Origin: Mesorhizobium sp. NZP2298
GTDB lineage: Bacteria; Pseudomonadota; Alphaproteobacteria; Rhizobiales; Rhizobiaceae
Reading direction: 5' to 3'
DNA length: 64,000 nucleotides
NCBI RefSeq assembly: GCF_013170825.1
Contig: NZ_CP033365.1
Location: forward strand, 5,716,001 to 5,780,000
The notes under the pieces are model-generated. The model was not told where the DNA came from and made no database searches. It saw only the letters and a list, made by a program, of their open reading frames with translations. Numbering within the stretch: position 1 is the first letter of the stretch; each line of letters begins with the position of its first letter. Shown piece by piece: positions 8,800-17,706 of this stretch. The position numbers were made by a program, and so were the translations under genes.

Positions 8800-9779
8800 C
8801 GGTTCTCGCGGTCAAGAATCTCAGCGTTGCCTTCCACACCGAGAGCGGCCGGCTGGAGGCGCTGAAAGACGTCAGCTTTTCCGTACCCTCCAACCGCAGC
8901 GTCGGCGTGGTCGGCGAATCCGGCTGCGGGAAGTCGACGCTGATCAACGCCATACTCGGCCTGCTCGCCGATAATGGCGAGATCTCGTCGGGCGAGATCG
9001 TCTTCGAAGGCGACAAAGACCTCACCCGACTTGACCAGACCGCGATGCGCGGGCTGCGTGGCCGCAGGATCGCCACCGTGTTCCAGGATCCGATGGGCGC
9101 GCTCAATCCCGTGCTTTCGGTGGGACGGCAGATGCGTGATATCCAGTATCGCTCAGGCCTGTCGAAGCGGGACAAGGACGCGCGCTCGGTCGCCATGCTG
9201 CGCAAGGTCCGCATTCCCGATCCGGAAAGCCGGCTGGCGCAGTTTCCGCACGAATTCTCCGGCGGCATGAAGCAGCGCATCGCCATCGCCATGGCGCTGA
9301 TGATGGAGCCGGCGCTGCTGATTGCCGACGAGCCGACCACCGCGCTCGACGCGACGCTGGAGGTGGCCACCATCGAGTTGCTCAAGGACCTGCAGCGCGA
9401 GATCGGCTGCTCGGTGCTTTTCATCTCGCATCACCTGGGGGTTATCGCCGAACTCTGCGACGAGATGATCGTCATGTATGCCGGCGAAGTGGTGGAGAGC
9501 GGCACGACCCGCGAGATCTTCCATGATGCGCGTCATCCCTATACGCAAAAGCTGCTCGCCTGCGATCCGGCGCGGCTGTCGCACCGGGTCGCCCGCCTGC
9601 CGACCATCGCTGGAACCTTGCCGGACCTGCGCCGGCGGCCGAGCGGCTGCGTCTTCCAACCGCGTTGCGACCGCGCCGATGCGCAATGCCTGACGACGCC
9701 TCCCAACGCTCCACTTGGCGGATCTCATATTGCCCGATGCTGGCACGTGGACGTTCCCCTGGGGGTGATGAGCGCATGA
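8796..9779 (+). CDS. ABC transporter ATP-binding protein, DppD/OppD type
   Basis: A 327-residue ATPase. Walker A reads GESGCGKST, the Q-loop lies near VFQDPMGALNP, the signature is FSGGMKQR and Walker B is LLIADEPTTALD, followed by the switch His in FISHHLGV. The C-terminal oligopeptide/dipeptide domain carries the Cys-containing CVFQPRCDRADAQC segment. It overlaps both neighbours by four bases (ATGA), so the five-gene operon is translated as a coupled unit. It powers import of the family 5 binding protein's ligand together with the DppF-like subunit. Confidence 0.94.
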   Translation: MTVLAVKNLSVAFHTESGRLEALKDVSFSVPSNRSVGVVGESGCGKSTLINAILGLLADNGEISSGEIVFEGDKDLTRLDQTAMRGLRGRRIATVFQDPMGALNPVLSVGRQMRDIQYRSGLSKRDKDARSVAMLRKVRIPDPESRLAQFPHEFSGGMKQRIAIAMALMMEPALLIADEPTTALDATLEVATIELLKDLQREIGCSVLFISHHLGVIAELCDEMIVMYAGEVVESGTTREIFHDARHPYTQKLLACDPARLSHRVARLPTIAGTLPDLRRRPSGCVFQPRCDRADAQCLTTPPNAPLGGSHIARCWHVDVPLGVMSA

Positions 9780-10753
9780 GCTCCGATGACCTGCTCCGCG
9801 TCAGCGATTTACGCGTCTCGTTCCGGGTTGGCGGGCTGACCGCCAAGCTGGCTGGCCGCGCCACGGAGATCGAGGCGGTTTCCGGTGTCAGCTTCAACCT
9901 GCGGCGCGGGACCACTTTCGCGCTGGTGGGCGAATCCGGCTCTGGCAAGACCACTCTCGCACGCACGATCAATGGTCTTCAGCCCGTCAAATCAGGCACG
10001 ATCCTGTTCGAAGGACAGGAGTTGCAAGGTCTTTCCAACGCCGAGATGAAGCCGGTGCGGCGGCGCATGCCGATGATGTTCCAGGATCCGATCGGGTCGC
10101 TGTCGCCACGGCTCAGCGTGCGATCGCTGCTGTCGGAGCCCTTCGTCATCCATGGGCTCTCCAACCGTGATCTCAACGCCGAGGTCACACGGCTTCTGAC
10201 GCTGGTCGGGCTGCCGCGCGAGTTCGCCGACCGCTATCCGCACCAGTTGTCCGGCGGCCAGGCACGCCGCGTCGGCGTCGCGCGGGCGATCGCGCTCGAT
10301 CCGGTGCTGGTGGTTGCCGACGAGCCGACGGCCGGCCTCGATGTTTCCGTACAGGGCGAGGTGCTGAACCTGCTCAACGATCTGCGCGACCACATGGGCC
10401 TGTCGATGCTGATCATCACCCACAATCTGCATGTGGTGCGCCAGATCGCCGACCGCATGGCGGTGATGTATCTCGGCCGCTTTGTCGAACAGGGCGAGAC
10501 CGAAGCGATCTTCCGCGCGCCGCATCATCCCTATACGGCGGCACTTCTATCGGCCAATCCGGAGCCCGATCCCGACAGGATGCACCAGCGCATCACGCTG
10601 CCGGCGGACGTGCCGTCGCTGCTGGCGCGGCCCAAGGGCTGTGAGTTCCATACACGCTGCCCGCAAGCACAAGACCGTTGCGCGGTCGATGCCCCTATCC
10701 CGGCCGCTGTAGGCGACAGCCGTCTGACCTGCCATTTCCCGCTGAACACATAA
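9776..10753 (+). CDS. ABC transporter ATP-binding protein, DppF/OppF type
   Basis: A 325-residue ATPase, second of the heterodimeric pair. Start ATG 9776 follows GGGGGTGATGAG and overlaps the previous stop as ATGA. Walker A is GESGSGKTT, the signature LSGGQARR, Walker B LVVADEPTAGLD and the switch His lies in IITHNLHVV. The C-terminal oligo_HPY domain has GCEFHTRCPQAQDRC. The following hydrolase gene begins 48 bases later and is probably in the same transcript. Confidence 0.93.
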   Translation: MSSDDLLRVSDLRVSFRVGGLTAKLAGRATEIEAVSGVSFNLRRGTTFALVGESGSGKTTLARTINGLQPVKSGTILFEGQELQGLSNAEMKPVRRRMPMMFQDPIGSLSPRLSVRSLLSEPFVIHGLSNRDLNAEVTRLLTLVGLPREFADRYPHQLSGGQARRVGVARAIALDPVLVVADEPTAGLDVSVQGEVLNLLNDLRDHMGLSMLIITHNLHVVRQIADRMAVMYLGRFVEQGETEAIFRAPHHPYTAALLSANPEPDPDRMHQRITLPADVPSLLARPKGCEFHTRCPQAQDRCAVDAPIPAAVGDSRLTCHFPLNT

Positions 10754-10801
10754 GGACAGCTCTCGGCACAAATATTGGCCGGGGCGTTGAGAGGAGCCGC
10801 C

Positions 10802-12829
10802 ATGCAAGATATCCGCGTCATCACCGATTTTCCGCGCAAGGTGCGCGAGATCGAGAACCTCTGGATTCCGATGCCGGACGGCGTCAAGCTGGCGGCGCGC
10901 ATCTGGTTGCCGGAAGACGCCGACGCCGATCCGGTGCCGGCGATCCTTGAATACCTGCCCTATCGCAAGCGCGACGGGACCGTGGAGCGCGATGCGCTGA
11001 CGCACCCCTATTTCGCCGGGCACGGCTATGCCGGCGTGCGTGTCGACATGCGCGGCTCGGGCGACAGCGAAGGGCTGTGCAAGGGCGAGTATCTGAAGCA
11101 GGAACAGGACGACTGCCTGGCGGTGATCGAATGGTTGGCCCGGCAACCCTGGTGCTCGGGCAGTGTCGGCATGATCGGCATCAGTTGGGGTGGCTTCAAT
11201 GGACTGCAGGTCGCCGCCCGGCGCCCGCCGGCGCTGAAGGCTATCATCTCGCTGTGCTCGACCGACGACCGCTACAATGACGACGTGCATTACCTTGGCG
11301 GCGCCATGATGTGCGACAATCTGATGTGGGGAACGACTGCCTGGGCAATCGCCATGACGCCACCTGATCCGCTGATCGTCGGCGACCGCTGGCGCGATCT
11401 CTGGGAGCAGCGACTGAATGGCAACGGCATATGGATGCAGGACTGGTTCGAACACCAGCGCCGCGACGATTTCTACAAGCATGGCTCGATCTGCGAGGAC
11501 TATGCCGATGTCGAAATCCCGGTCTACGCCGTGGGCGGCTGGGCCGACGGCTATCCCAACCCGATCTTCCGCATGCTGGAAAATCTGCCCGGTCCCCGCA
11601 AGGGCCTGATCGGCCCCTGGGGGCACAAATATCCCCACTTCGCCATGCCCGGCCCGCGCATGGGCTTCCTGCAGGAATGCCTGCGCTGGTGGGACCAGTA
11701 TCTGAAGGGGATCGACACCGGCATTGCCGACGAGCCTATGCTGCGCGCATGGATCCAGGATCCGGCGCGGCCGGCAGCGATCTATGATGAGCGGCCTGGC
11801 CGCTGGGTGGCCGAGCCGTCCTGGCCGGGACCGGGCGTCGGGCAAAAGGTGCTGAACCTTGCACCCCATGTGCTGAGCGAGGCCAAGGGCGATAACGCGA
11901 TCCTGGAGATTTCATCGCCACAGACGGCCGGCCTGTCTTCAGGCGCCTGGTGTGGTTACGGCGTCATGCCGACCTTGCCGGTCGACCAGCGGACCGAGGA
12001 AGGCAACGCCCTCATCTTCGAGACGGCGCCTTTGACCGAAGCGCTCGAGATCCTCGGCTTCCCCGAATTCGAGGTCAAGCTCGCCTCCGACAAACCGGTC
12101 GCGCTCCTCTCCGCTACCCTGTCGCAGGTGTTCGCGGACGGCGCGGCCTCACGTGTCAGCTACGGTATCCTCAACCTCAGCCATCGCAACGGCGACCTGG
12201 AGATCGAGCCGCTGGTGCCAGGGCAAGCGGAAATAGTGCGCATCAAGCTGCGCTGCTGCGGGCAGCGTTTCGAGGCCGGCGAGCGCATCCGGCTGGCGCT
12301 GGCGACGTCGCACTGGCCGATCGTCTTCCCGACGGCCGAACAGGCGACGCTGTCGATCCATTGCGGCGACAGCCGGCTGATCCTGCCGGTGCGAGCACCG
12401 CAAAAGCTGGACGACACGCTGGGAGCATTCCTCGGCCCGGAGAGCGCCAGCCCGATGGAGCAGGAGGTGCTGGCCAAGGGCGACGGCTTCCAGCGCTCGG
12501 TGTCGACCGACCAGATCACCGGCGAGACCGTCTACCAAGTGATCAATGACGGCGGTACGGTGCGGCACCCGCATACGGGAATGACCCTTTCGGCAAGGCA
12601 TGTCGACCGCTTCACCATCCACCCCGACGATCCGAACACGGCGGTCGGCACCTGTACATGGGAGAAATCCTACGGCAGGGGCGACTGGCAAGCGCGTGTT
12701 TCGGTCAAGGCGACGGTGCGCGGGCTGCGCGATGTCTGGCGGATCGAGACCCACATCACCGCGCATGATCGCAACGAGGTGGTCGTCGACCGAAGCGAGG
12801 TCAAGGAGTATCCGCGCGACCTCAACTGA
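10802..12829 (+). CDS. CocE/NonD family serine hydrolase (X-Pro dipeptidyl-peptidase S15-like)
   Basis: A 675-residue hydrolase starting at ATG 10802, with GAGAGGAG upstream. The alpha/beta-hydrolase domain has the nucleophile Ser128 in MIGISWGGF; an Asp in GGWADGYPN and a His in GPWGHKYPH complete a plausible triad. The C-terminal third (from about residue 350) looks like the jelly-roll X-Pro_C domain. The family includes X-prolyl dipeptidyl aminopeptidases, alpha-amino-acid ester hydrolases and cocaine esterase. No signal peptide is seen, so it probably acts in the cytoplasm on the imported substrate. Its position after a peptide importer favours peptidase or amino-acid ester hydrolase activity (inference). 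Confidence 0.9.
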   Translation: MQDIRVITDFPRKVREIENLWIPMPDGVKLAARIWLPEDADADPVPAILEYLPYRKRDGTVERDALTHPYFAGHGYAGVRVDMRGSGDSEGLCKGEYLKQEQDDCLAVIEWLARQPWCSGSVGMIGISWGGFNGLQVAARRPPALKAIISLCSTDDRYNDDVHYLGGAMMCDNLMWGTTAWAIAMTPPDPLIVGDRWRDLWEQRLNGNGIWMQDWFEHQRRDDFYKHGSICEDYADVEIPVYAVGGWADGYPNPIFRMLENLPGPRKGLIGPWGHKYPHFAMPGPRMGFLQECLRWWDQYLKGIDTGIADEPMLRAWIQDPARPAAIYDERPGRWVAEPSWPGPGVGQKVLNLAPHVLSEAKGDNAILEISSPQTAGLSSGAWCGYGVMPTLPVDQRTEEGNALIFETAPLTEALEILGFPEFEVKLASDKPVALLSATLSQVFADGAASRVSYGILNLSHRNGDLEIEPLVPGQAEIVRIKLRCCGQRFEAGERIRLALATSHWPIVFPTAEQATLSIHCGDSRLILPVRAPQKLDDTLGAFLGPESASPMEQEVLAKGDGFQRSVSTDQITGETVYQVINDGGTVRHPHTGMTLSARHVDRFTIHPDDPNTAVGTCTWEKSYGRGDWQARVSVKATVRGLRDVWRIETHITAHDRNEVVVDRSEVKEYPRDLN

Positions 12830-12850
12830 GAGGCCCGGCGCGGCTCGCGA

Positions 12851-13753
12851 TCACGCCATCAATTTCGGCAAGGCGGCCGCCAGCGCATCGACTGCGAGCC
12901 GCACCTTGAGCGGCAGATGCGGCGTCCGCAGCCAAAGGGCGTGGCAGTCATACAGATAGCGCGGCTTGTCCGATAACAGCAACACCAGCGCACCGGCTCG
13001 AATGCGCTCGCGAACCAACCACCAGGGCAGCCACGCCAGCCCCATGCCTTCGACCGCAGCATCGGCGATGGCATCGAGATCGTCGAGCCGCAGCCGGCCG
13101 CTGGGCACGATCTCCTGCGCTGCTTGCCCTTCACGTGCAAGCAGCCAGGGCTGAACGACCTGGCCGAGCCGGCGATAGACGATTGCCTGATGATCGGCGA
13201 GGTCCTCGATCCGCCGCGGTTCGCCATGGCGTTGCAGATAGGAGGGCGCGGCGCAAACGATCATGCCCTGACGCGCAACACGGCGCGCGATCACGCCAGC
13301 CTTGTCGTCCAGATCGCCGGTCCGGATGGCGAGATCGTAGCCGTCCTCGGCAAGATCGGCGAAGCGGTCGCTGAGTGACAGGTCGAGTTCCAGCATCGGA
13401 TACTGTCGCGCCAGCTTCAGCAGCACGGGGGTCACGCAGTGGCGGCCGAAATGCGCCGGCATGGTGACGCGCAGTTTTCCGCGCGGTTCGGAGAGTTGGT
13501 CGGCGGCCAGCACATCGGCGGCTTCCGCTTCGGCCAGCACGACCCGGCAGCGTTCGTAATAGGCGCGGCCGAAATCGGTCAGGCTCTGACGGCGCGTGGT
13601 GCGGTTGATGAGGCGCACACCCAGCCGTTCTTCGAGAAAGCGGACATGCTTGCCCACCATAGGTCCGGACAGGTCGAGCGCGACCGCGGCAGCCGCGAAC
13701 GAGCCAAGGTCGGCCGCCTTGATGAAGACGGCCATGCTCTCAAGCCGATCCAT
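12851..13753 (-). CDS. LysR-family transcriptional regulator
   Basis: A 300-residue full-length LysR protein. The helix-turn-helix spans about residues 1-60 (AVFIKAADLGSFAAAAVALD, then LSGPMVGKHVRFLEERLGVR and RTTRRQSLTDFG). The effector domain follows from GKLRVTMPAHFG. It converges on the CocE-type hydrolase and diverges from the MDR oxidoreductase, the usual arrangement for a LysR protein and its target. The 102-base shared promoter region holds repeated TTTATCC boxes. Confidence 0.92.
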   Translation of the reverse strand: MDRLESMAVFIKAADLGSFAAAAVALDLSGPMVGKHVRFLEERLGVRLINRTTRRQSLTDFGRAYYERCRVVLAEAEAADVLAADQLSEPRGKLRVTMPAHFGRHCVTPVLLKLARQYPMLELDLSLSDRFADLAEDGYDLAIRTGDLDDKAGVIARRVARQGMIVCAAPSYLQRHGEPRRIEDLADHQAIVYRRLGQVVQPWLLAREGQAAQEIVPSGRLRLDDLDAIADAAVEGMGLAWLPWWLVRERIRAGALVLLLSDKPRYLYDCHALWLRTPHLPLKVRLAVDALAAALPKLMA

Positions 13754-13855
13754 ATTCGAAACCTTCGGTTTCTACTGCTTTATCCCTACGCCCATTTATC
13801 CATGAAACCTTTATCCGCATAGCTCATTCGGTTCAGATAATTTGGAGTAACCCGA
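13754..13855. promoter_or_regulatory. divergent lysR / oxidoreductase promoter region with TTTATCC repeats
   Basis: This region contains three direct copies of TTTATCC at 13779-13785, 13795-13801 and 13810-13816, spaced 16 and 15 bases start to start. A short dyad GAAACC-TTC-GGTTTC (13758-13772) lies directly before the LysR start. The MDR gene is preceded by TTTGGAGTAACCCG, giving a GGAG ribosome site. The repeats are candidate LysR contacts; this is inference from position and repetition. Confidence 0.45.
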
Positions 13856-14845
13856 ATGGCACGTATCGTCCGCTTCCACCAGCATGGCGGTCCCGAGGTT
13901 CTGCGCATCGAGGAGGTCGACCTCTCACCACCGGGTCCGGGCGAAGTTCAAATCCGCGTCAAGGCACTCGGCATCAATCGCGCAGAGGCGCTGCTGCGCG
14001 CCGGCACCTATATCGAGACCGCTGCCCTGCCCTCAGGGCTTGGCCTTGAAGCGGCAGGGGTTGTCGAAACAGTGGGCGAAGGCGTGGAGAATTTTGTCCC
14101 GGGCGACGCTGTCAGCGCCATCCCTCCACAATCGATGGTGCGCTGGCCGGCTTATGGCGAATTGGTCACCTATCCCGCCGCGCAGCTCGTCAAGCACCCA
14201 CCGTCGCTTGACTGGAAAGGGGCGGCGGCGGTCTGGATGCAATATCTCACCGCCTATGGCGCGCTGATCGACATTGCCAAACTTGGCAGTGGGGATGCCG
14301 TCGTTATCACAGCGGCGTCGAGCAGCGTCGGGCTTGCGGCCATCCAGATCGCCAACAAGGTTGGCGCAACGGCGATCGCGGTGACGCGGACATCGACGAA
14401 GAAACAGGCCTTGCTCGACGCCGGAGCGGCTGAAGTCGTGATCCTGGCCGAGGAGAATCTCACCGCACGGCTGAACACAATCGTGGGACCAAAAGGCGTA
14501 CGGGTCGTGCTGGATGCCGTCGGCGGCCCGATCTTCGGTCCGCTGACGGCAGCGATGACAAAGGGAGGCATTCTGATCGAATACGGCGGCCTCAGCAGGG
14601 AGCCGACGCCGTTTCCCCTGGCTGCGGTGCTGGGCAAGACGCTGACGCTGCGTGGCTACCTCGTCCACGAGATCACCGGCGACCCGGCGAAATTGGAGGC
14701 AGCAAAGGCGTTCATCCTCGAAGGCCTGGAGGCAGCGACGCTGAGGCCGATCATCGACAGGACCTTTGCCTTCGACCAGATCGTCGAGGCGCATCGCTAT
14801 CTCGAATCGAACGACCAGTTCGGCAAGATCGTAGTGACGATCTGA
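13856..14845 (+). CDS. MDR superfamily NAD(P)-dependent oxidoreductase (quinone oxidoreductase-like)
   Basis: A 329-residue medium-chain dehydrogenase/reductase. The N-terminal catalytic domain has GPGEVQIRVKALGINRAEALLRAG; the Cys/His zinc ligands of classical alcohol dehydrogenases are not present, which favours the zeta-crystallin or enoyl-reductase-like branch. The nucleotide-binding region is VITAASSSVGLAAIQIANK (from about residue 150). It probably reduces quinones or activated alkenes using NADPH. Control by the divergent LysR protein is likely. The last codons lie within a 19-base unit that is repeated three times, so the stop codon itself is part of a tandem repeat. Confidence 0.88.
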   Translation: MARIVRFHQHGGPEVLRIEEVDLSPPGPGEVQIRVKALGINRAEALLRAGTYIETAALPSGLGLEAAGVVETVGEGVENFVPGDAVSAIPPQSMVRWPAYGELVTYPAAQLVKHPPSLDWKGAAAVWMQYLTAYGALIDIAKLGSGDAVVITAASSSVGLAAIQIANKVGATAIAVTRTSTKKQALLDAGAAEVVILAEENLTARLNTIVGPKGVRVVLDAVGGPIFGPLTAAMTKGGILIEYGGLSREPTPFPLAAVLGKTLTLRGYLVHEITGDPAKLEAAKAFILEGLEAATLRPIIDRTFAFDQIVEAHRYLESNDQFGKIVVTI

Positions 14846-14883
14846 GATCGTGGTGACGATCTGAGATCGTGGTGACGGTCTGA
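14827..14883 (+). repeat. three tandem copies of a 19-base unit, each a small dyad
   Basis: The unit GATCGTRGTGACGATCTGA occurs at 14827-14845, 14846-14864 and 14865-14883. Copy 1 ends exactly on the TGA stop of the MDR oxidoreductase gene. Within each unit GATCGT-N4-ACGATC is an inverted repeat (copy 3 has one mismatch). The period is not a multiple of three, so expansion would not extend the protein. It looks like slipped-strand duplication of the gene's end. Confidence 0.9.
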
Positions 14884-15074
14884 GCAACGGCAAACAAATC
14901 ACCCGTGCCGGCACTATCGCCCTTGAAGGCGCGGCTCCGCATTCCTAACTGAACGGTGCGGGCCGGGCCCCTCTGACTGTCGCCAATGGCGACCGTGATG
15001 TCGGACCGCTTTAACGGGCCCGTTTCCACCCTTTTAGGTCAAGCGGGCTCAATCCTTTCGGTTTGGAGCCCCGT
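14884..15074. other. non-coding interval after the MDR oxidoreductase gene
   Basis: No gene is seen. Two inverted repeats are present: GTCGCC-AAT-GGCGAC at 14979-14993 and the perfect 12-base palindrome AACGGGCCCGTT at 15013-15024. The latter is followed by a pyrimidine-rich tract with TTTT and could end transcription of the oxidoreductase gene, although the T-run is not directly adjacent. Confidence 0.3.
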
Positions 15075-15368
15075 ATGACGTCTTCCCTCCTTGGCCTGGT
15101 TTGCCCCTCCTGCCGCGTCGCGCTCGTGATGAGCGAACGCCAGGGTATCGAAATCGACTACTGTCCGCAGTGCCGCGGCGTCTGGCTTGATCGAGGCGAA
15201 CTCGACAAGATCATCGAGCGTTCCGGCAGGGAGGCGTCGCCCGCGCCGCAGCCAGCAGCCTTTTCCCCACCGCAGCAAGGCCATGGCCGCGATGACGATT
15301 ATTCGCGCTCGCAGGGTCACCGTTATCCCAAGCGGAAGAAGTCATTCTTCGAGGAATTGTTCGATTGA
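15075..15368 (+). CDS. zf-TFIIB zinc-ribbon domain protein
   Basis: A 97-residue protein starting at ATG 15075, with GGAG six bases upstream. The N-terminal zinc ribbon has CPSC (about residues 11-14) and CPQCRGVWLDRGELDKI (about 32-48), the classic zf-TFIIB pattern. The tail is Pro/Gln-rich and then basic, ending KKSFFEELFD. Such proteins are widespread and poorly characterised; a nucleic-acid or protein-binding role is possible but not shown. It lies 75 bases before the Tim44-like gene. Confidence 0.85.
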   Translation: MTSSLLGLVCPSCRVALVMSERQGIEIDYCPQCRGVWLDRGELDKIIERSGREASPAPQPAAFSPPQQGHGRDDDYSRSQGHRYPKRKKSFFEELFD

Positions 15369-15443
15369 CCGGATGTCGCTCCGGTGCCCGGGCCGACGTT
15401 TGCTGAAAATTTCTAAAACCACATCGATAAAGGTTCATTTCCG

Positions 15444-16445
15444 ATGATGTCTCGCACCAGCCGATTTGCAACCCTGTTCGCCGGACTGTTCCTCGCATTC
15501 TCCATGGTCGCGATCGATCATGCCGAGGCGCGGCGCGGCGGCAGTTTCGGCAGTCGTGGCACGCGCACGTTCCAGTCGGCGCCGCCGACCAGGACCGCTC
15601 CGGCGCCGACCGCTCCGGTGGAGCGTTCAATGACGCCCAACACCGGTGTGAACTCTGCCGCCCGGCAGCCGCAGGCCGGCCCGCAGAGGCCGGGCTTCAT
15701 GAGCGGCTTCGGCGGAACGATGATGCGAGGCCTGCTGATCGGCGGCCTGATCGGGCTGCTCTTGGGACAAGGCTTCGGCGGTCTGGCCGGCATGTTCGGC
15801 TTCCTGCTTCAGGCCCTGCTCATCGGTGGCGCGATCATGCTGGCCATCAGGTTCTTCCGGTCGCAATCCGCGCGCGGCCCCGCGCCGGCACTCGCGGGTG
15901 CCGGCAATGCCCAGGTGTCGCGCAATGCCCAGGTGTCGCGATTTGAGAACCGCGCAACGGAGCAGCAGACGGCAGGGTCGTTCACAATTCCCGGCTTTGG
16001 TGGCGGGTCGGGCGGGAACTCGCCGGCCGCTGTCTCCGAGGATATCACACTGGCTCAGAGCGACCTCGATGCGTTCCAGCAGTTGCTGACCGACGTCCAG
16101 GAAGCATTCGGGCGCGAAGACCATGCCGCCCTGCGCCGGGCGACGACACCCGAAATGGTGTCCTATCTCTCGGAAGAACTGGCCGACAATGCCCAGAAAG
16201 GTCTCAGGAACGAGGTCTCTGACATCACTCTGCTGCAGGCCGACATCGCCGAAAGCTGGCGCGAGGATGACCGCGACTACGCCACGGCCGCGCTGCGCTA
16301 CGAGTCTCGCGACGTGATGCGCGAACGGGCCAGCGGCAAGGTCGTCGAGGGCGACGAGGGCCATCCGACCGAAACGACCGAGCTGTGGACATTCACGCGT
16401 CAGAATGGCTCGAGCTGGAAGCTCTCGGCCATACAGCAGGCCTGA
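15444..16445 (+). CDS. Tim44-like domain membrane protein
   Basis: A 333-residue protein. It begins with a signal-like hydrophobic segment (FATLFAGLFLAFSMVAI), then a low-complexity Arg/Gly/Pro-rich stretch typical of these proteins (RRGGSFGSRGTRTFQS), a Gly-rich hydrophobic region (GGLIGLLLGQGFGGLAGMF and a second helix), and a soluble C-terminal Tim44/Tim44-like domain from about residue 195. The domain resembles mitochondrial Tim44 and bacterial TimA-like proteins; the bacterial role is not settled. Two adjacent ATG codons (15444 and 15447) could both serve as start. A short tandem NAQVSR repeat lies near residue 160. Confidence 0.85.
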   Translation: MMSRTSRFATLFAGLFLAFSMVAIDHAEARRGGSFGSRGTRTFQSAPPTRTAPAPTAPVERSMTPNTGVNSAARQPQAGPQRPGFMSGFGGTMMRGLLIGGLIGLLLGQGFGGLAGMFGFLLQALLIGGAIMLAIRFFRSQSARGPAPALAGAGNAQVSRNAQVSRFENRATEQQTAGSFTIPGFGGGSGGNSPAAVSEDITLAQSDLDAFQQLLTDVQEAFGREDHAALRRATTPEMVSYLSEELADNAQKGLRNEVSDITLLQADIAESWREDDRDYATAALRYESRDVMRERASGKVVEGDEGHPTETTELWTFTRQNGSSWKLSAIQQA

Positions 16446-16481
16446 GCACGGCCAGGTCATCCAAGGGTCGCTGCGAGCCCC

Positions 16482-17579
16482 TCAGCGCACGATCCTGACG
16501 CACATGGGCGTGCCGATCTCTATGGCGCGTCCAGTGTCGGTCAGCATGCCGCTCGCCGCGTCACGCGCGAAGATCGAGATGCGGTCGGCATTCTGGTTGG
16601 CGGAGAACAGATGGCTGCCGGACGGCGTCAGCGCCAGGTTGCGTGGCGTGGCACCCCCGCAAGGGGCATAGCCGACGAGGCTCAGCGCGCCGGTCTGCTG
16701 GTCGACAGCCATGATGACGACGCTGTCGTGACCACGGTTGGAGCCATAGACAAAACGGCCATCCGGCGAGATCTGGATATCAGCGCAGTGATTGCTGTCG
16801 CGCGCCTCGGCCGGGACCGCCGGTTTGGCATCGATGATGGAGAGCTTGCCGGATGCCTCGTCCAGCGCCATCGACACGACGGTCGAATCCAGCTCGTTCA
16901 TGACGAAGACGAAGCGTCCGTTCGGATGCAGTGCGAGATGACGAGGCCCCGCGCCCGGCGTCAGGGCGGACTCGGTGAGCTTCGTCAGGTTTCCATCCTG
17001 CCCGATGCGGTAGGATACCAGTCGGTCGATGCCGAGATCGGCGACGACGGCCGTTCCGCCGGCAATGGTTTCGGTGACGCTGTGGGCGTGCGAGCGTTCC
17101 TGCCGCACCGCGTTCGGGCCGCTGCCCCTGTGCGAGACACTGGCCAACGGCGCCGACAGCGCGCCGTCCTTCTCAAAGCCGTAGACCGCCACCGCACGAT
17201 CCGGACCGCCCTCCCCCATGCCATAATTGGCGACCAGCAGTTTGGTCCCATCGCGGGTGATGGTGTTGTGAGCGGTGATGCTGCCCAGCGATGGCTGCTT
17301 GTTCAGATAGGTGAGCGTGCCCGAGCCACGATCGAAGCGGTAGGCGGAGACGGTGCCCTCGCGCCAGACGAAAACTTCCGAATTGGCGTAGATGCGCGAA
17401 CCATCCGGCGTCACCGACAGGAAGGTCGGATTGTCGACGTCGTTGGTCTCCGCCAGTTTTCGTATTTCCAGCGTTGCTTCGTCGAAGCTGTAGACGCCGA
17501 GCCCGACGCCCCGCGCGCCCTGAAAATAGGGCGCCTCGCGGTTCAGGCTGCCAACGAAGACCAGACAATCCTTGCTCAT
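16482..17579 (-). CDS. lactonase family protein, seven-bladed beta-propeller (6-phosphogluconolactonase Pgl-like)
   Basis: A 365-residue protein; the start ATG 17579 is preceded by a strong AGGGAGGAA site. Propeller repeats are visible, for example SVTPDGSRIYANSE, LHPNGRFVFVMNELDSTV, ISPDGRFVYGSNRGHDSV and LTPSGSHLFSANQNADRI. The family includes bacterial Pgl and muconate-lactonizing-like proteins. It has no clear signal peptide. It diverges from the MaoC/CoA-transferase operon and may open a sugar lactone made in that region (inference). Confidence 0.88.
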   Translation of the reverse strand: MSKDCLVFVGSLNREAPYFQGARGVGLGVYSFDEATLEIRKLAETNDVDNPTFLSVTPDGSRIYANSEVFVWREGTVSAYRFDRGSGTLTYLNKQPSLGSITAHNTITRDGTKLLVANYGMGEGGPDRAVAVYGFEKDGALSAPLASVSHRGSGPNAVRQERSHAHSVTETIAGGTAVVADLGIDRLVSYRIGQDGNLTKLTESALTPGAGPRHLALHPNGRFVFVMNELDSTVVSMALDEASGKLSIIDAKPAVPAEARDSNHCADIQISPDGRFVYGSNRGHDSVVIMAVDQQTGALSLVGYAPCGGATPRNLALTPSGSHLFSANQNADRISIFARDAASGMLTDTGRAIEIGTPMCVRIVR

Positions 17580-17706
17580 GATTTCCTCCCTGCCCGCCAG
17601 CGCCTGGGCTTGCGGGGCCGGCCAAAATTTCGCCTGTCCTCGCTTGCAACGCAACCCCATATGTGAAAATACTATTTACAAAAGAAGATTGACGGGAGGA
17701 GACGTC

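Noticed and set aside
14827-14883. Tandem repeat as a CRISPR array
   Set aside because: The units are contiguous without spacers and no cas genes are present.
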